Assembly (NCBI GenBank): GCA_949710005.1
Contig: OX453281.1
Location: 15,456,649-15,520,648 of the forward strand
Direction: 5' to 3'
Source: Ricordea florida
Lineage: Eukaryota; Cnidaria; Anthozoa; Corallimorpharia; Ricordeidae
Length of the DNA: 64,000 bases
Part shown: positions 20,375-33,018 of the stretch, piece after piece
How positions within the stretch are numbered: the first letter of the stretch is position 1
Layout: every line of letters starts with the position of its first letter
Notes under the pieces: generated by a model
Database searches by the model: none
Seen by the model: only the letters and a program-made list of their open reading frames with translations
What the model was told of the DNA's origin: nothing
Position numbers and translations under genes: made by a program

Positions 20375-22485
20375 AACACACGGAAAGCGGTTATGACAAA
20401 AATTGATAATGTAATTTCACTTCTGTAAAATTTAAAGGAGGGGACCGTAAGAGTTTGCTACAATGCGGTGTTTTATTATTTTTGGGGCGGTTTTACAGTA
20501 GTTTTTACTTGAAATACAGTATTATGGTTTTGCTAGATTAAAAGGTTTGCAATTTTGTCAAATTTTTGGTCGCCTTAAAGCACACGTTTTACTGCGTGAT
20601 TGCGGTGACCGTGAAGTTTTGTGGCATTTAAAACTCGTCTCTATCTTCAAGGAAACAGGAAGGAGTTAATGGCTAAGCTTTAATTCAATTTGCCACTTAC
20701 GCAGCATTAATTTCTGTAAAGAGAATATTATTGTTTTTTGTTGTTATTGAGTGAAAACAAATTATGTCAAAGCTACCACTGTTAAACAAAATCTGATTAA
20801 AACGTAAAGTAATTTTTCATACAGAACCATTGCTTTGCACTGAATCTTGACAAAAGATCAAAAGCACAATAGACCAACTTTACCTTTGTTACAACAGTGT
20901 GCCAAGATATCGCTTTCACAACTTGCTGTTAGTTCTCGCGTCTCTGGAAAACCCGATGTCAGGAATAAAGCACGATGTATTTTCTTCCTTTTTTATACTC
21001 TCCTCAAAACAACTATATTTGAACCCTCTTGACCGTTACCTAACCACATTCTGACCCTCTAAATACTGCGCAGCACCATAGCACGTTACGTAGTATTAAC
21101 ATTCAAATTTCTGCACCAACCATATTTGTCGGGTTTTTGTTGAAAATACCTTCCTGAGAAGAGTTTTATATTTAAGAAATGCCATAATTTTAATCTCTGT
21201 CTAGCTTGGGCAAGTAACAGTGCTATGTGTACTGGGAGGGGTCGCCCATTTTAAAACGTTACTGACTCTTCAAATTGTGGGTACGATATCGCTAGTAACG
21301 AGATATCTGATTATAGTGTGTGTACGCAAATGAACATAATTTGGCAACAAGGACCTACAATTTTTGTGGATTTTTAATTTAAATGACCGTCTCTGAAGCA
21401 TGACCACTCAATAGCTGCCTTATTTAGCACAATAAAACAGAAAAAGTACTGAAGCTTGTCGTGAATTTAAGACTCTCCCAACAGAAAGGTCCTTTTTTCC
21501 ACACTTCACAAAACAAAGAACTTTGGTCCGGTTGCCTCAATGCTTCTTAAGATTTGAAATGTAATTGTATTGTTAGTAATTTTTGTAATGCTGCAACGGC
21601 CATATAGAGGTGCAAAACAACAAAAAGTATCTCTAACCTCTCTCTAATTATAAGCAGTATTTGCTTTGTTTTAGAGCTGATGAAAAGTCATTTTAATGTT
21701 GACAAATCAGTCACTATAATTGCAGTAGATAGATTTCTCAGAACTTATCTTTTCATAGTAAGGAATTTTCCTCTAAAGACTGTCAAGTAGTGCCACGCAA
21801 TTGAGAAATTGTAGCATGTGTTTAGTAATCAGCTACGTAAGTGTTAGGTTTGAAGTGCATACTTAAACATCGTTTGTCTTTTCTTAATTAATCATGGCTT
21901 TGTGCACGAAAGTTACATCTATGAAATAAACTGCCTTTCCACAAATGTGCATGGAATGAAGAACATTTGCATTCATTAAGTAAACAGAACTACATTGTTT
22001 TTTTCGTCTGCGTCAACATGGCTTGGAAAACCACTGAAAAAATATTGTGCTACGGTAAAGTATCAGTGGATCAATCCATACAGTGAGACCATTATGTGGA
22101 AACTTTATAAAAACTTAGTCTTCTTGTTAGTTTGTTCTACTAGACAATGTGGTCCCAACCTCTAACATCTGCTGTGGATCAAGCCATATACAACTGTAGT
22201 GTGACTATACATATAATCTTGCAAATATACATAATTTTTCATATTTTCGTGTAGTACAGTTTTCATCCATCCGTAGAGTAACAGTATGAACAAGGGTAGT
22301 GGAATGTTAAGGATTAGATTGTACATGTATAAATGCTGTTAAAGAGCATATTGATTTGTATGTGAACTGAGGTGAGGTTCGAATTAAAATTGTACAAAAA
22401 TACAAACCTAAATCTTTATTTTTATGTAAGTCACGTGTTTTTTCCAAGATATTCTGTCAGCTTGGTAACAAACAATACGTCAGTG
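20375..22485. other. AT-rich non-coding DNA (copy B)
   Basis: Counterpart of 8665-10934 in copy A, without the foldback element. No supported gene. Confidence 0.55.
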
Positions 22486-25043
22486 CCTTATAAGGGATTT
22501 ATAATAACTCAGATACTACGCGCGCGCTAATTGGTCCAAAACCTTTGGGATAGTGTACGGTAAACCCATAGAAAAGAGACACATTTTCTGTTTTTATTTA
22601 AAGTTAGTTTATCAAAGCAATAAATTGCAGTTTCCATGGGTTTACCGGTGTAATAAACCACTGGGAATGTTGGCAGAATACTTGAAGGCCTTGTAAACTT
22701 GCGTGCGGCTCGTGATTTGCAAGCTCTTTACATGTTTTCCCAACAACCTGCTTGGTTTATTGCGTCAGTAAACCCATAGAAAATATGTTTTTTACTTAAG
22801 TATCCACACTCATACGTAGTCCGTACTTAGTAATTGTGCTTATCAGCCAAAATATTGAGCTCTTAAAACACGCACACTTAAGACTCTTCACTTCCTAGTT
22901 TGGGCGAAGGGTTCCTTCATATCACAAGAGCTGACGCAAACCACTAGTACAATACAAGTAGTTTCCATAGACTACATAGCCGGTTTTATACACGAATTAC
23001 CAGCCCTAGAACCGGATGACGCAAATACTTTTTTGTTAACACTTAGGATGACTCCTATGAAAACAGGAGTCGTCTTTCGTTTAATCTTCGTTCCCCGACT
23101 GAGCTACGTCAGACGGCAGAAAGTCATGGGTTTTGTGGGCAGAGAAATATACTGAAAAATGAATGTTGTGCCGCGTGGAAGTTTAGCCGTAACGATAATG
23201 ATCAATGGAACAGAGAATAACTCTGATGTTTAATATTTTGAGTGTAGAAGAAAGAAATATAGAAACAGCAATGGTGAAATAGTTCAAGTTACGCAATATA
23301 AAGCTCTGTGAAACATTGCAATACCAGCGTCAGTACTACGGTGGCTTTTGTATCACTACCCACATGTACTTACTGCGTGCCTATTTTTTCTTTCCAGGCA
23401 ACTTTTATCAAGAACGCCTCATCTTTATTCGTTTTTAAACGACGATAAGTTTCCCTATGCAGTTTTCTTATCTAATTCTCCCTTTCAATTTGCTTTCTAA
23501 AATCACGAACCAGTTTTATAAGCGAACAATGTTAAAAGTAAAACTTATTGTGCCCAGCTTGTATGCTTTTACTTTGCTTCCTACGAACGGCAGATATTTG
23601 TGCTCAGTTCTGATGAGTTCTTTGATTGGGAGTATCTCTTGTTCTTTGTTTTACAACAGTCATTGGAAAACCAATCTAATAGTGCGATCAATGAGAATGA
23701 TTTCTAATTTTCTTTGAAAAGTCTGTTTAACCGTTATGTTTTAGTCTCTGCCAGAAACAAAATTACCAATATCAATACTTCAGTTGCATACAATAAAACC
23801 ACATGAATTAACAATACGCCAAAAATAAAGTACACAAGAATGAGGAATTCTTAAGGTGACGTTCAGTTTTTTCTCGAAGCTATAATAATTTTATGACTTA
23901 ACATGACAAAGAAATTTTAAGGATGCAATATCTGTTAGCATTTTTAACAGCTTAAATTGGGAGACTGAGACAGCCCTGTACTTGCGCGAAATAACACATT
24001 TAGAGTGGTCAAAACTGGCTAACTGTAAAAGAGTTAATTTCATTGGGGATAAAACGAGGGTTTGCTCATACTCAACTAATAAAAAAACTCAAAACAACTT
24101 GAAATCAACATTTACTTACTATGATTGATATTGCAAAGTGGATGTATTTTTAAGAACAGCCCAATATCATGAATATCAACGTTCATGTGCAGACTCTCGT
24201 CTGATGAGGTGACGTGGCATAAACGCAGAGTCCCAGATCAAACTGTTTTTTTAATCATCCAAACTAAGAGCCTATCACTACCGTTATTTCAGTTCAGACC
24301 TTTCTTTGAAACTGCTTAATCGATGGCTATAACGAACAGTGCAGTTTTGAGAAAGACTAACCAAAAACGGCTCAGACTGAGATTCAAAAGTAAATAAGTC
24401 AACTTCAATTTGTTTGTACAAAAAATAGCACTCATACGCACATTACTGAACCATAGCGCAATTGCGCTTAATGCTAAAAAACGCGCTCGATATATGGTCC
24501 GTCTTTTTGCAAAACATTGTGGACTAGGGCTTGATCTTGTGAAATGAAAGCTCAAGAGATTTATACTTTGAATTCTCTTTAAGTGGTTAATGTTAACATT
24601 ATCGTGATAATGTAAGCAAACAGATAATGAGAATTTGAAAAAAACGGTTTATCATTCTGAATAAATTTAGTAACTGATTCAGTACAAAGCGGTAACTGCA
24701 CAAATTTTTGAGGAATTCGTATCACTTTGTTTCTTGTCAATCAAATTAGAAATCAGATTGTTTAAAGGCCAATGAAGTATATTGAGCATCTATTTTGTGG
24801 TTCTGTATAAACTGAAGTCATTACTTTAAAAGATTGAAACAATATTCTAAGTTTCTCGATTTCTTTTCTGACTGTTCCAAGATGCATGCTCAACGTCATG
24901 AACGAAGGAAACTGGAAACAAGTCAGTTGTATCGTCCTTCGACCTTATATGAAAAAATTAAGAAATATTGTTAAGAAAGAGAGTAAAACGCACTCTAGGG
25001 AGAAGCTCTCTGAAAATTTCATTGTCTCTGGCCAATAATCCTC

Positions 25044-25078
<35 letters not shown>

Positions 25079-26449
25079 TTGGTCAATTTAGGAATCAATG
25101 GAAGTATCTGGGCATTTTACTATACTCCGTGTTTTAACCAATTACTAGAAACTTGCACTAAACAGTAAATGAATCTCAACAAACAATAAGCTACTGTAGT
25201 CTTAATCGGCTTTCTTTGAATTGCACCAAGATCAAGAAGCATAACTAAATCTTAGTGTTTTATGTTTAGTTAGCTAACGGTTGGTTTGCTTTCCAGGATA
25301 GAAGAGTATTTTCGGGGACCAGTAACTATTTAGGTGGAGGAGGAGTGGGGAAGCATTAGGCGCTCTACTTAACTGAAAATAGTTTTGGTAAAAAATGTTT
25401 TGGCCTCTTCTAAAGGATGTAAAAAAGAACTCTAAGAGAACTCTAACCTTCGCCCTACTCCACTAAAAAATCCAAAACCAAGACAGTAGAACAGTTATTT
25501 ATTACGAGTATCATTCCATGTTTTCAACAAGATCTATCAGTGTTGCTACTATAGACTTCCTCTCGAGTTTCATTTCATTATTTGTACAAACAAGGTACTA
25601 CAGAACAGACATAGTTAGAAAACAAATATGCCCAACACATTTTTGTATCACAATACTCCATGCTTTGCGACCCGCAATGGCTACAAGTGACTCAACTTAA
25701 TAGAAATCTCAGACTTAAGGTAAATACTTTTATTTTAAAACATTTATAGCCCTCCCCACTTAGTTTGTTAAGGCCCTCCCCAAAGTTACGCTAAAAAAAT
25801 ATGACCCCTCCCCCCAAATAAAGTTGCCGCCCACTATCCCTACTCATGATAATGACCATTCCCTCAGAGCTTAACAATTAACCCTTTTCCTTAAATGATC
25901 TATTTTACCCCTTGGTGTACTATTCCACCATGGATCAACTCTACAGTCTCAACTACAAGCAAACAGCAATTTCGTGTTAAATTCAGTTCCGGGATTTGAA
26001 TGAAGGTCAAGTGATTTCCAAAATGACAATTTAAATTCACATACCTTATCAATCAGCATGCGCAAAACTTGAGGTTTAAAACAGCAAAATCACATGCACT
26101 ATAAAGAGTAAAGTCGAACGCACAACCATCGTCGAGGGCGTAGTGATATATGACCCCATGCTACTGTTTGACAGATCTCGTGTTCGGGTTAGCACCGAAA
26201 AGAATTAGCCAATCAAAACTATGAGCCACGTATACTACTCGCATGAACTCCCACTTCGGGTCTAGGGGTGAGATACATCCTAGTAACAAGACTTAACAGC
26301 GTTCGGATACAGAAATATGTGGTTATTTGGAAGACTCATAAAATTGTATACACTTAAGCTTATCTTGTCCATAACCTTTACCCACGCAGCGTAGTTTATT
26401 TTCACAGTAAGTAATTTAATTGACATTTTACTTACGGACAGACCCAGGA
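22486..26449. other. copy-B-only non-coding region
   Basis: No intact gene is seen. It holds the diverged peptide-exon relic (22900-23015). Two similar short motifs, both reading (T)CTCAG..TAC(T)ACGCGC(G/C)...GATTGGTC or close to it, lie at about 22507-22540 and 25055-25085. Inverted copies of AAACCCATAGAAAA-type sequence lie near 22563, 22635 and 22770, suggesting MITE-like debris. Small frames such as 24316-24555 have no recognised domain. Confidence 0.45.
22900..23015 (-). pseudogene. third, more diverged relic of the secreted-peptide exon 2
   Basis: The minus strand reads F-stop-GW-stop, then VYKTGYVVYGNYLYC, aligning with peptide exon 2 and with the relics at 6985-7116 and 18660-18784. 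The flanking GGCGAAGGGTTCCT is also shared. It lies in the copy-B-only region, so the family had at least three exon copies around here. Confidence 0.45.
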
Positions 26450-28818
26450 GTATTGGAATGGTTACAAGAGGGTTCCCTTATTTGAGAAAGGACGACCTGA
26501 GAGATACACAGTCAATTATGCGCTGGATATCATCATTAACACTGCTGGTTAATGTACCCGCCAACCCTTGAAAGTCAGGGAGAACGCTTCCTTCGTAGTG
26601 GATCTAAACTATTTCGATAATTGGGAAGACGTTAAAGCAGACATGAACGGTGTCTATTATGGCGTACTACAGTTGAATGGAGTGACGGTTTCTGGACATT
26701 AAAAGCTAAGAAAAAGAAGCCACTAACTTCAAAAAACACCTATCATTTAGTCCAGAATTCCAAGAGGAACAAAGCAGCGGCATCTCTCATGCGGTCAGTA
26801 TTTTTACTGAAGGACATGGAAGGCAAAGAAGTTAACAAGGCATGTCTCCTACAATACCACGTGAACAATGCGGACAGTCGAATTGATTATGTAGAGGTAC
26901 AAATCCAAGGTAACAATCGACCTACAAACCTCAAGCCATTCTACCCTCTCAAGAAGAGCACGCTCGGGTAAATGAAGGAAAGAATAAAGGAGAAAGGATC
27001 ACAGGGTGTATCCAATGATTTAAGAAAAAAAGGCTGGTGGGATTTTTGGTGCTTTCTCTCCGTCGGGACTGCCACGTGGGAAGCAGCAAATATACAATGC
27101 GAAGTTGAGGATCAGCAGCTGCTCAACACAAGATAAATGACGTACAAGACCTCCTAAAGTACGCACGGGACAAGGAAGATCACCTCTTTTACCACTCCGC
27201 CTATCCTGAAGATCGATGGATTTTAGGAACTGCCGGCATGTGCTGGGACTTACCAAAGTTCACAACATCACACGTACTTTTTCATCCGTTTAGCGTCGAC
27301 CCAAGGTTCAAGATGGGGTAATTTGAGGTCACTCCTGTTGTCTACAAGAATTTCCTTTTGATGTCAAAAAGGACGAATGAAAGCCCTGTATTTTTAGGTC
27401 CAACCATGATTCACCGTAAGAAGACCTATGACGCCTACAGGACTCTTGCAGCGACTTGCGCAACAAAAAGCAAGGGATTGTCAATGGATTGTATTACCGA
27501 TGATGAAGTAAACCTTCAGAAGGCCTTTGAAGCAGAACTGAAGAACGCAAGGAGTTTGCACTGTTTTAAGCATTTCGAAAGCAACTGCAAAGAAAAACCT
27601 AGGGATAATGGTATTCGCCAAGTCAAAGAACGTTTCTTTTTGCAACAGGTGTTTAGAGTTCAAGGGAAAAAGGAAGGTATTTTAAATGCTTTTGATCAAG
27701 AACATCTCCGTCAACATTTGGACTTATCGAAGGCCGAAATAGAACGTAGATAACGGGGAGTCCTGAAGAAGGAAGATGACACGTACAAACCCAAGTTCTA
27801 GTCCTATTTGGATGAGCGTACAGAAATGATGGCTTGCCACATGTTGGAAGAAGTTCGAAAAGAGGGTGGAATGGCGTGCGGAGAAGACGGCAAGCCGTTA
27901 CTTTGTAATACTAACAATTCAGAGTCTATGAACAATGTCATGAGGTCTGCCAAAGAAACGTTCCTGAAAGAAAATCCATGTAATTCACAGCTGAATAAGC
28001 TACAGTTTACAAAAAATGTTTTTGACGTCGTCCATGCTAACCAGTTGGAAGAGCTGCACTCTGCTATAGCTGGGGTGAGTGACGATTACATCCTTGCCGA
28101 TCACGCTACTTACTTGCAAGTCCCAGCTGATGTTTGGTTTGAGTGGACGCCCCAGACGAGAGAAGAGTACATCCGCGGCGTGCAAATTTAAAAGCTCTCT
28201 TTAGAAGATGTCTTCAAAGAGAAGGAGGTACCGTGGCCTATTGTGGTGTCTTCAGACGTTGAAGATACTACAGAATTTGAGTCATTAGACGAAGACATCG
28301 TAACGGAACTGGTTAATAGTCACGGGTATTCCAAAGAAAATGCCGATGCCTTAGAAAAAGAAGTTCTCGTACTTCTCAACCACCCGAATGCCATACAGCG
28401 AAAAGCAAGCCTGCAAACAGGAGGCGCTCAACAATATGAAGTCGCAAGTGCCAGCGCGAGACACGGAACTGTTCAAGTCTCTGTTTATACCGACCATGCA
28501 ACCTGCGTGTGTGGAAGGTACAAACATGACAGCGTTTGCAAGCACTCTTTAGCAGTGGCAGCTCTGAGACTCATTCTCTGTGCTCATCTTGATTTTATTA
28601 GAAAGAAATCGAGGAAAGGTCGTAGTATACCAGCGCTTGCTGACATGACGTCAGTAAAAAGAAGGCAGGCAAAAAGAGAGGCAGAAACAAATATGGTTAT
28701 CGACCAGCGAGAGAACGACCACAAACTAGCACTAGCGCGGCAGGCACAGAGGAAGAAGATGCAAGACAAAAGCCATTGTATACTGAGATATACCACAACG
28801 AGAAATCATTCGTCTTGA
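26450..28818 (+). pseudogene. MULE-type transposase pseudogene (copy B, longer)
   Basis: Segments in shifting frames can be followed. An N-terminal part at 26789-26971 ends in KPFYPLKKSTLG. A middle part at about 27100-27360 is followed by the core at 27358-27753 (VFLGPTMIHRKKTYDAY, then a catalytic-type CITDDE and HCFKHFESNC). The C-terminal part at 27808-28818 has a SWIM finger, CVCGRYKHDSVCKH. The frame is broken by frameshifts near 27000-27350 and 27752, a TAG at about 27799 and a stop at 28191. Family placement rests on the SWIM finger and core order. It is non-functional. Confidence 0.65.
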
Positions 28819-30098
28819 TGTTCCTCACAGAAGCTGCAAGGAAATGCAAATCATGCAGTTTAGATTTTTGCCACAGAAAAAAGGTCATCCCATTTGACAT
28901 CGTCTTTTCGCATAAGGAAAGGTAGATGTTCCCCGTCAATGGCGACTGAAGATTTGTAAGCCGTCATTGAAGTAGACTGTCCGATACTATCATGCCGCGA
29001 AGAAGTGTCTTCCCAACCGATTTCCATACTTTTCGGTGGAGTACATTGATATACCAAGCGACTTCAAAGACAGCCTTTGAGATTCCCACTAAAAGTATCT
29101 TGAGAGTGAATTTGGGCTAACCTTTGATTACTTCTTTTCCACCCGCTCCAAGGTTTTCTAGAAGCTGTAATTTATTCCTCTTTACTCAATGCCAGAATTT
29201 TTAACTCTGAAATCGGCTACACTGGCTGAAGTTAAACCCATTTTAACCATAAGGGGTTGATTGCATGGTTATGTTTAATAATTTCAAAGGCGGAATTCCT
29301 TTTTTTCCAGAAATGTTGCCATTTTAATTAGTCCACCACACGGTCAGTTACAACAAGCTCACCAAAAGTACAAATGTATTTTTATTGTTATTAAGTATAT
29401 CGGGCTTTGCAACACGGTAGAGTAGTAAATGGCGTTTCACCACAATATGTAGAACCGTTTCAAAGCAAGTTTAAATTTAAGTTTAAGACAAGATTCCACT
29501 CCTTTAATTTGCAACGTAATGCAGGGAGTTTTTGTGTTCTCATTTTGTCCGTTGGTGGATAACGATTACATTGTGTTTGCAACATTTCGAGACAAATTAA
29601 ATGAACATGCCAAACGACTTAAGTCTTTTTAAGAGAGTAAACAACACAGATGGGATCATCGTGATTTCACGAATTTGTAGTTCTTAAAAACCAGCACGGG
29701 AATTCCCCATACGACATTTTAATCACAATTATGAGCCAGTTAAATTTTATTTATAGGTATATTAAACATATTTGGAAAGAGTGTTTAACCTAGTATTCGT
29801 TCTGGTTGCTGTTGCTGTTGAAGATAACATCCAATCAACAAAGCATTGGTTCTCTTTTCAAGTTCTTTGATAGTTTTTCTTGTTGTAATAATTACTTTTC
29901 TTCAAACGTAAGAAACATTGACTTCGTTTCTTTCGGCTGTAACCTAAAACGTCACCGAGGGTTAATTTGATCCGGTCTGTTGTAAAAAACAAAAATCCGA
30001 AGATTTAACGTCTGGTGTCTTCTGATAAAGCATTTTAGCAAGGGACCTCGCTTTGTAGTTTAACCCGAGCACCGAGCACCTCATCGACTCCGAGTAAG
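28819..30098. other. non-coding DNA between the MULE relic and the 94-bp array (copy B)
   Basis: Matches 12343-13621. No supported gene. Confidence 0.5.
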
Positions 30099-30465
30099 TT
30101 CGGCTTCCTTCAAAGCGTTTTAGTGAGGGTCTTCGTTTTGTAGTTTGACACGGCCTTTTCTACAAAACGAAGACCCTATCCCTTTTGTGTTTTTCGGCTT
30201 GCGTCAAAGCGTTTTAGTGAGGGTCTTCGTTATTTAGCTTAACCCGGCCTTTTGTACAAAACGAAGGCCCCATCCTTTTACTGCTTTTCGGCTTGCGTCA
30301 AAGTGTTTTAATGAGGGTCTTCGTTTTGTAGTTTGACCCGGCCTTTTCTATAAAACGAAGACCCCATCCTTTTCGTGTTTTTCGGCTTGTGTTACAGAAT
30401 TTTAGTGAGAGTCTTCGTTTTGTAGTTTGACAAAACAAATACCCCAGTGATTTAGTGTTTTTTTT
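30099..30465. repeat. 94-bp tandem array with a hairpin in each unit (copy B)
   Basis: Same four-unit array as 13622-13997, with its fourth unit shortened: the right arm of that hairpin is deleted near 30430. The rest keeps the inverted arms. Confidence 0.9.
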
Positions 30466-30620
30466 TCGCCTCTGACAGGTTTCTCTATGAGCTAGCGGTC
30501 CTTGTTTTTGTAGTTTGACTTGAATTTAGTAGGTTTTTAAATAGTTCTTAGGTTTTAGGTCTTAGGTCTTAGGTCTTTGTTTTATAGACACCCCAAGGAA
30601 AAGTCCGATTCAAGTAGGAA

Positions 30621-31228
30621 ATGTCCCTTCCGCACCGTTTTTCCTCGCCTGTAATGTCATCTACGCCCAAAAAGCAATTTAATTCTAAAGCTATCGGAAA
30701 AGCCCTCGTCGACTTCGGTGATATCAGACAAAGCCAATCCATTTTCTTGGATACTTGCGTTTACAAAGGCGATAGATCTATCCTTGACGTGCGAACTCAC
30801 TACAAGCCGACAGAAACATTTCAGTACACACATTTCGCTTCCTGTCACCCCCCAGGGGTCAGTAAAGGCTTCAACAAAGGCAAAGCACTCAGGCCGCTTC
30901 GAACTAACTCTTCAAAAAATACTTTTTGAAGAGAATATTGCAGCATTCATATCGCCTTTACGCGAGAGGTCATCCAGATATTCTGGTAAATAAAGTCCTC
31001 TCAGAAGTGAAATTTGAAGAGAGAAAGTCGGCTCTTCAACAAAATAAAAGAACCTACAATAGATTCATTCTTTTTTCATACAATACTACCCAGCGTCGCC
31101 TATTAAAAAATACCTTATTGGAAAAATGGCATTTAATACAGGATCAACCTTTACTTAGTGAGATATACAAAGAGCCTCCCATTATCTCGTACAAAAGAAG
31201 AAAATCGCTCAACGACATACTCGTGTGA
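30621..31228 (+). pseudogene. Penelope-like element reverse transcriptase fragment (copy B)
   Basis: Copy of 14156-14775 with the same KPTETFQY...SCHPPG block and the same break after about 95 codons. The C-terminal part is at 30926-31228. Confidence 0.7.
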
Positions 31229-31483
31229 TCCAAACTCTAAAGGCAAAGAAACTACAGTTGTGAACAGCGGGAGTCGTGTAGGCGAGGCGATCAACGGTGT
31301 CGTTTGAAATATCGACTTCCCGTAACCGGTTGGTAGAGAAACAAAGACATCCTTCCCTTTAAAAAACAAATCGATGGCTTTCTGCTGTTCTTCATGAAAT
31401 TTCTTTATTCCGAGAGCCGCACAAGAAAAATTCAAAGTCGCGATACAGCTCGTTGTTGTGCAAGAACACGGTTCGCCCCCCAT
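31151..31483 (-). pseudogene. RecQ-type helicase N-terminal fragment (copy B)
   Basis: A 110-codon frame from ATG at 31483 holds FHEEQQKAIDLFFKGKDVFV and the Walker A motif LPTGYGKS, then runs into unrelated sequence antisense to the Penelope-like fragment. It includes only helicase motifs 0 and I, so it is a truncated gene remnant. Confidence 0.6.
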
Positions 31484-32386
31484 TTTCTTTTATGGTTCTC
31501 ACGAGGCTATAACAGACTTAACCCAATCAGAGTCCATGTAAGTATTAAGAACATGGCTCGCCAATGAAAACGCACGACATATTTTCGTGCTAAAGGGTGA
31601 CGCCACATAACACGATTTGTGTCAGGTCTTCGTTCCCTGCTCCGTTTTTTCCTTCGGGGGAAGGGTGCGGCTGCACGTAGGCTATGGATAATAGCACGTA
31701 GGCTATTATCCTGCAAATAATGACTTTGTCTCTGGTTTCACTTTTGTTTTTGGGTGAAATGAATGAATTTTGTTGAATGAATTTTAACTAAATCGATAAA
31801 ATCAGTATTAGGCTCAGTAAACCTTGCTGAAACAATAATATTGGGATGAACCATAATACCTTAGAGTGGGAGAGGGGTTGTCTAATATTCATGGAATATA
31901 TAGATTTAGCCAAGCCTAAAAGCGGGGCTCCCGTTAGTACTTTCATTTCACTTTAACCTGTAAAAGCATTCTAAAATATTGCGAAGGAATTCACAAACGT
32001 TTTTAACTATAGTTAAGTGTCGAGGTCGTTTAACTTGCTATGATTTTGTCTAAACTTTCGTCTGCCATAAGTACGGTCTTTCTACCTACAAAGTCATGGA
32101 GTATATTTTACAAAAAACACAAATTATCAATGTACTGTATTCTATTCCTGATGAAATTAACCATTCTATTTGCGTAAATGTATTTAAAAGATTTGTACAC
32201 GCTACTGGGAAATGCAGGACATAACTCTTGTCATTTTCGTGTTAAAACGAACACCTCGGTAAAATAAATGTTTAATCCAAGCAGGGTGCAAAGAAAATCA
32301 ATTTTACAGATTGCCCTTCGGGCAAGCTGTAACCAACATCTACAAGCCCGAAAAACATTTTTTACGAGAATGAAAAAATAATTATT
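31484..32386. other. non-coding DNA across the right edge of the duplication
   Basis: The duplication ends at 31893. Beyond it there is AT-rich sequence with a small hairpin at about 32304-32332 (TTACAG..TTGCCC-TTC-GGGCAA..CTGTAA). No gene is seen. Confidence 0.5.
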
Positions 32387-32725
32387 AATTATTCTTTTCT
32401 TAATTACATTGTAAGTTAGAAAAATTACTGCCTTCATTTATTCACTACAATCAGCTGTAGTTACTTAACATAAGAAATAAATAACCGTAAAAGTGTGAAC
32501 TATAATTAGACCTGGTCCAACGCAACACGTGAATGACTAACATACATTTGAGACATTTTACAATTTAGAAGAACATTTTTTACGAAAACAACGGCGTTGA
32601 AACCAAAGTTCTCAATCGACACACTAAATGACAACGTCGACAACGCGAAAAGCTGTCAGTGAAAGCGCTACATTCTGCAATTTGCCGCCAAGAGAAAATT
32701 CCCGCGGGAGTATTTCGTAGCCGTC
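32387..32725. repeat. dispersed repeat, copy 2
   Basis: Near-identical to 2285-2624 and ends at the same TAGCCGTC, exactly where the truncated left LTR starts. Confidence 0.75.
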
Positions 32726-32990
32726 ATTTTTCACCAAATGAGATACGTAAGCGATACGTATGGTTAGCATTGTTTTTACCTCGTAGTCAGAGTTTTTTGT
32801 TTAGAACTTTCCGTTTTCTTCGATTTAGTATTTAAATCAGCCATTTTCGAGCCAGGATTTCTCACTGATGTTTCACCGCTTAGAACGACGTCGGATTGAA
32901 TAAATAGTTAAGTGTTCAGGGACTCCGGCTCGTCTTTGGCGCGTAGACACTCAACGGCCTCGACCAGTTCTTACCAGAGAGGCCGTCACA
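32726..32990 (+). repeat. BEL/Pao left LTR, 5'-truncated
   Basis: Matches 39270-39535 with roughly a dozen base differences over about 260 bp and ends with the same GGCCGTCACA-type terminus. It lacks about 85 bp from its 5' end compared with the right LTR, so the element's left edge has been lost. Confidence 0.85.
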
Positions 32991-33018
32991 GTGAAACATC
33001 AACGGAACGAAAGGAAGC

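Larger units (their letters stand above)
15460..31893. repeat. large tandem duplication, copy B (about 16.4 kb)
   Basis: Second head-to-tail copy. It matches copy A closely except for 22486-27755, which is missing from A and carries the upstream part of the MULE transposase plus other non-coding DNA. Because the MULE is longer here, B probably keeps the older arrangement at this point and A suffered a deletion or replacement. The right boundary follows AATATTCATG at 31893, the same end as copy A. Confidence 0.9.

Noticed and set aside
24180..24225. CTGATGA followed by AAAC as a second hammerhead core
   Set aside because: No helix II forms between the boxes and GAAA is not present.
32231..32437. 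68-codon minus-strand frame
   Set aside because: Covers a small hairpin and the dispersed repeat; no support.
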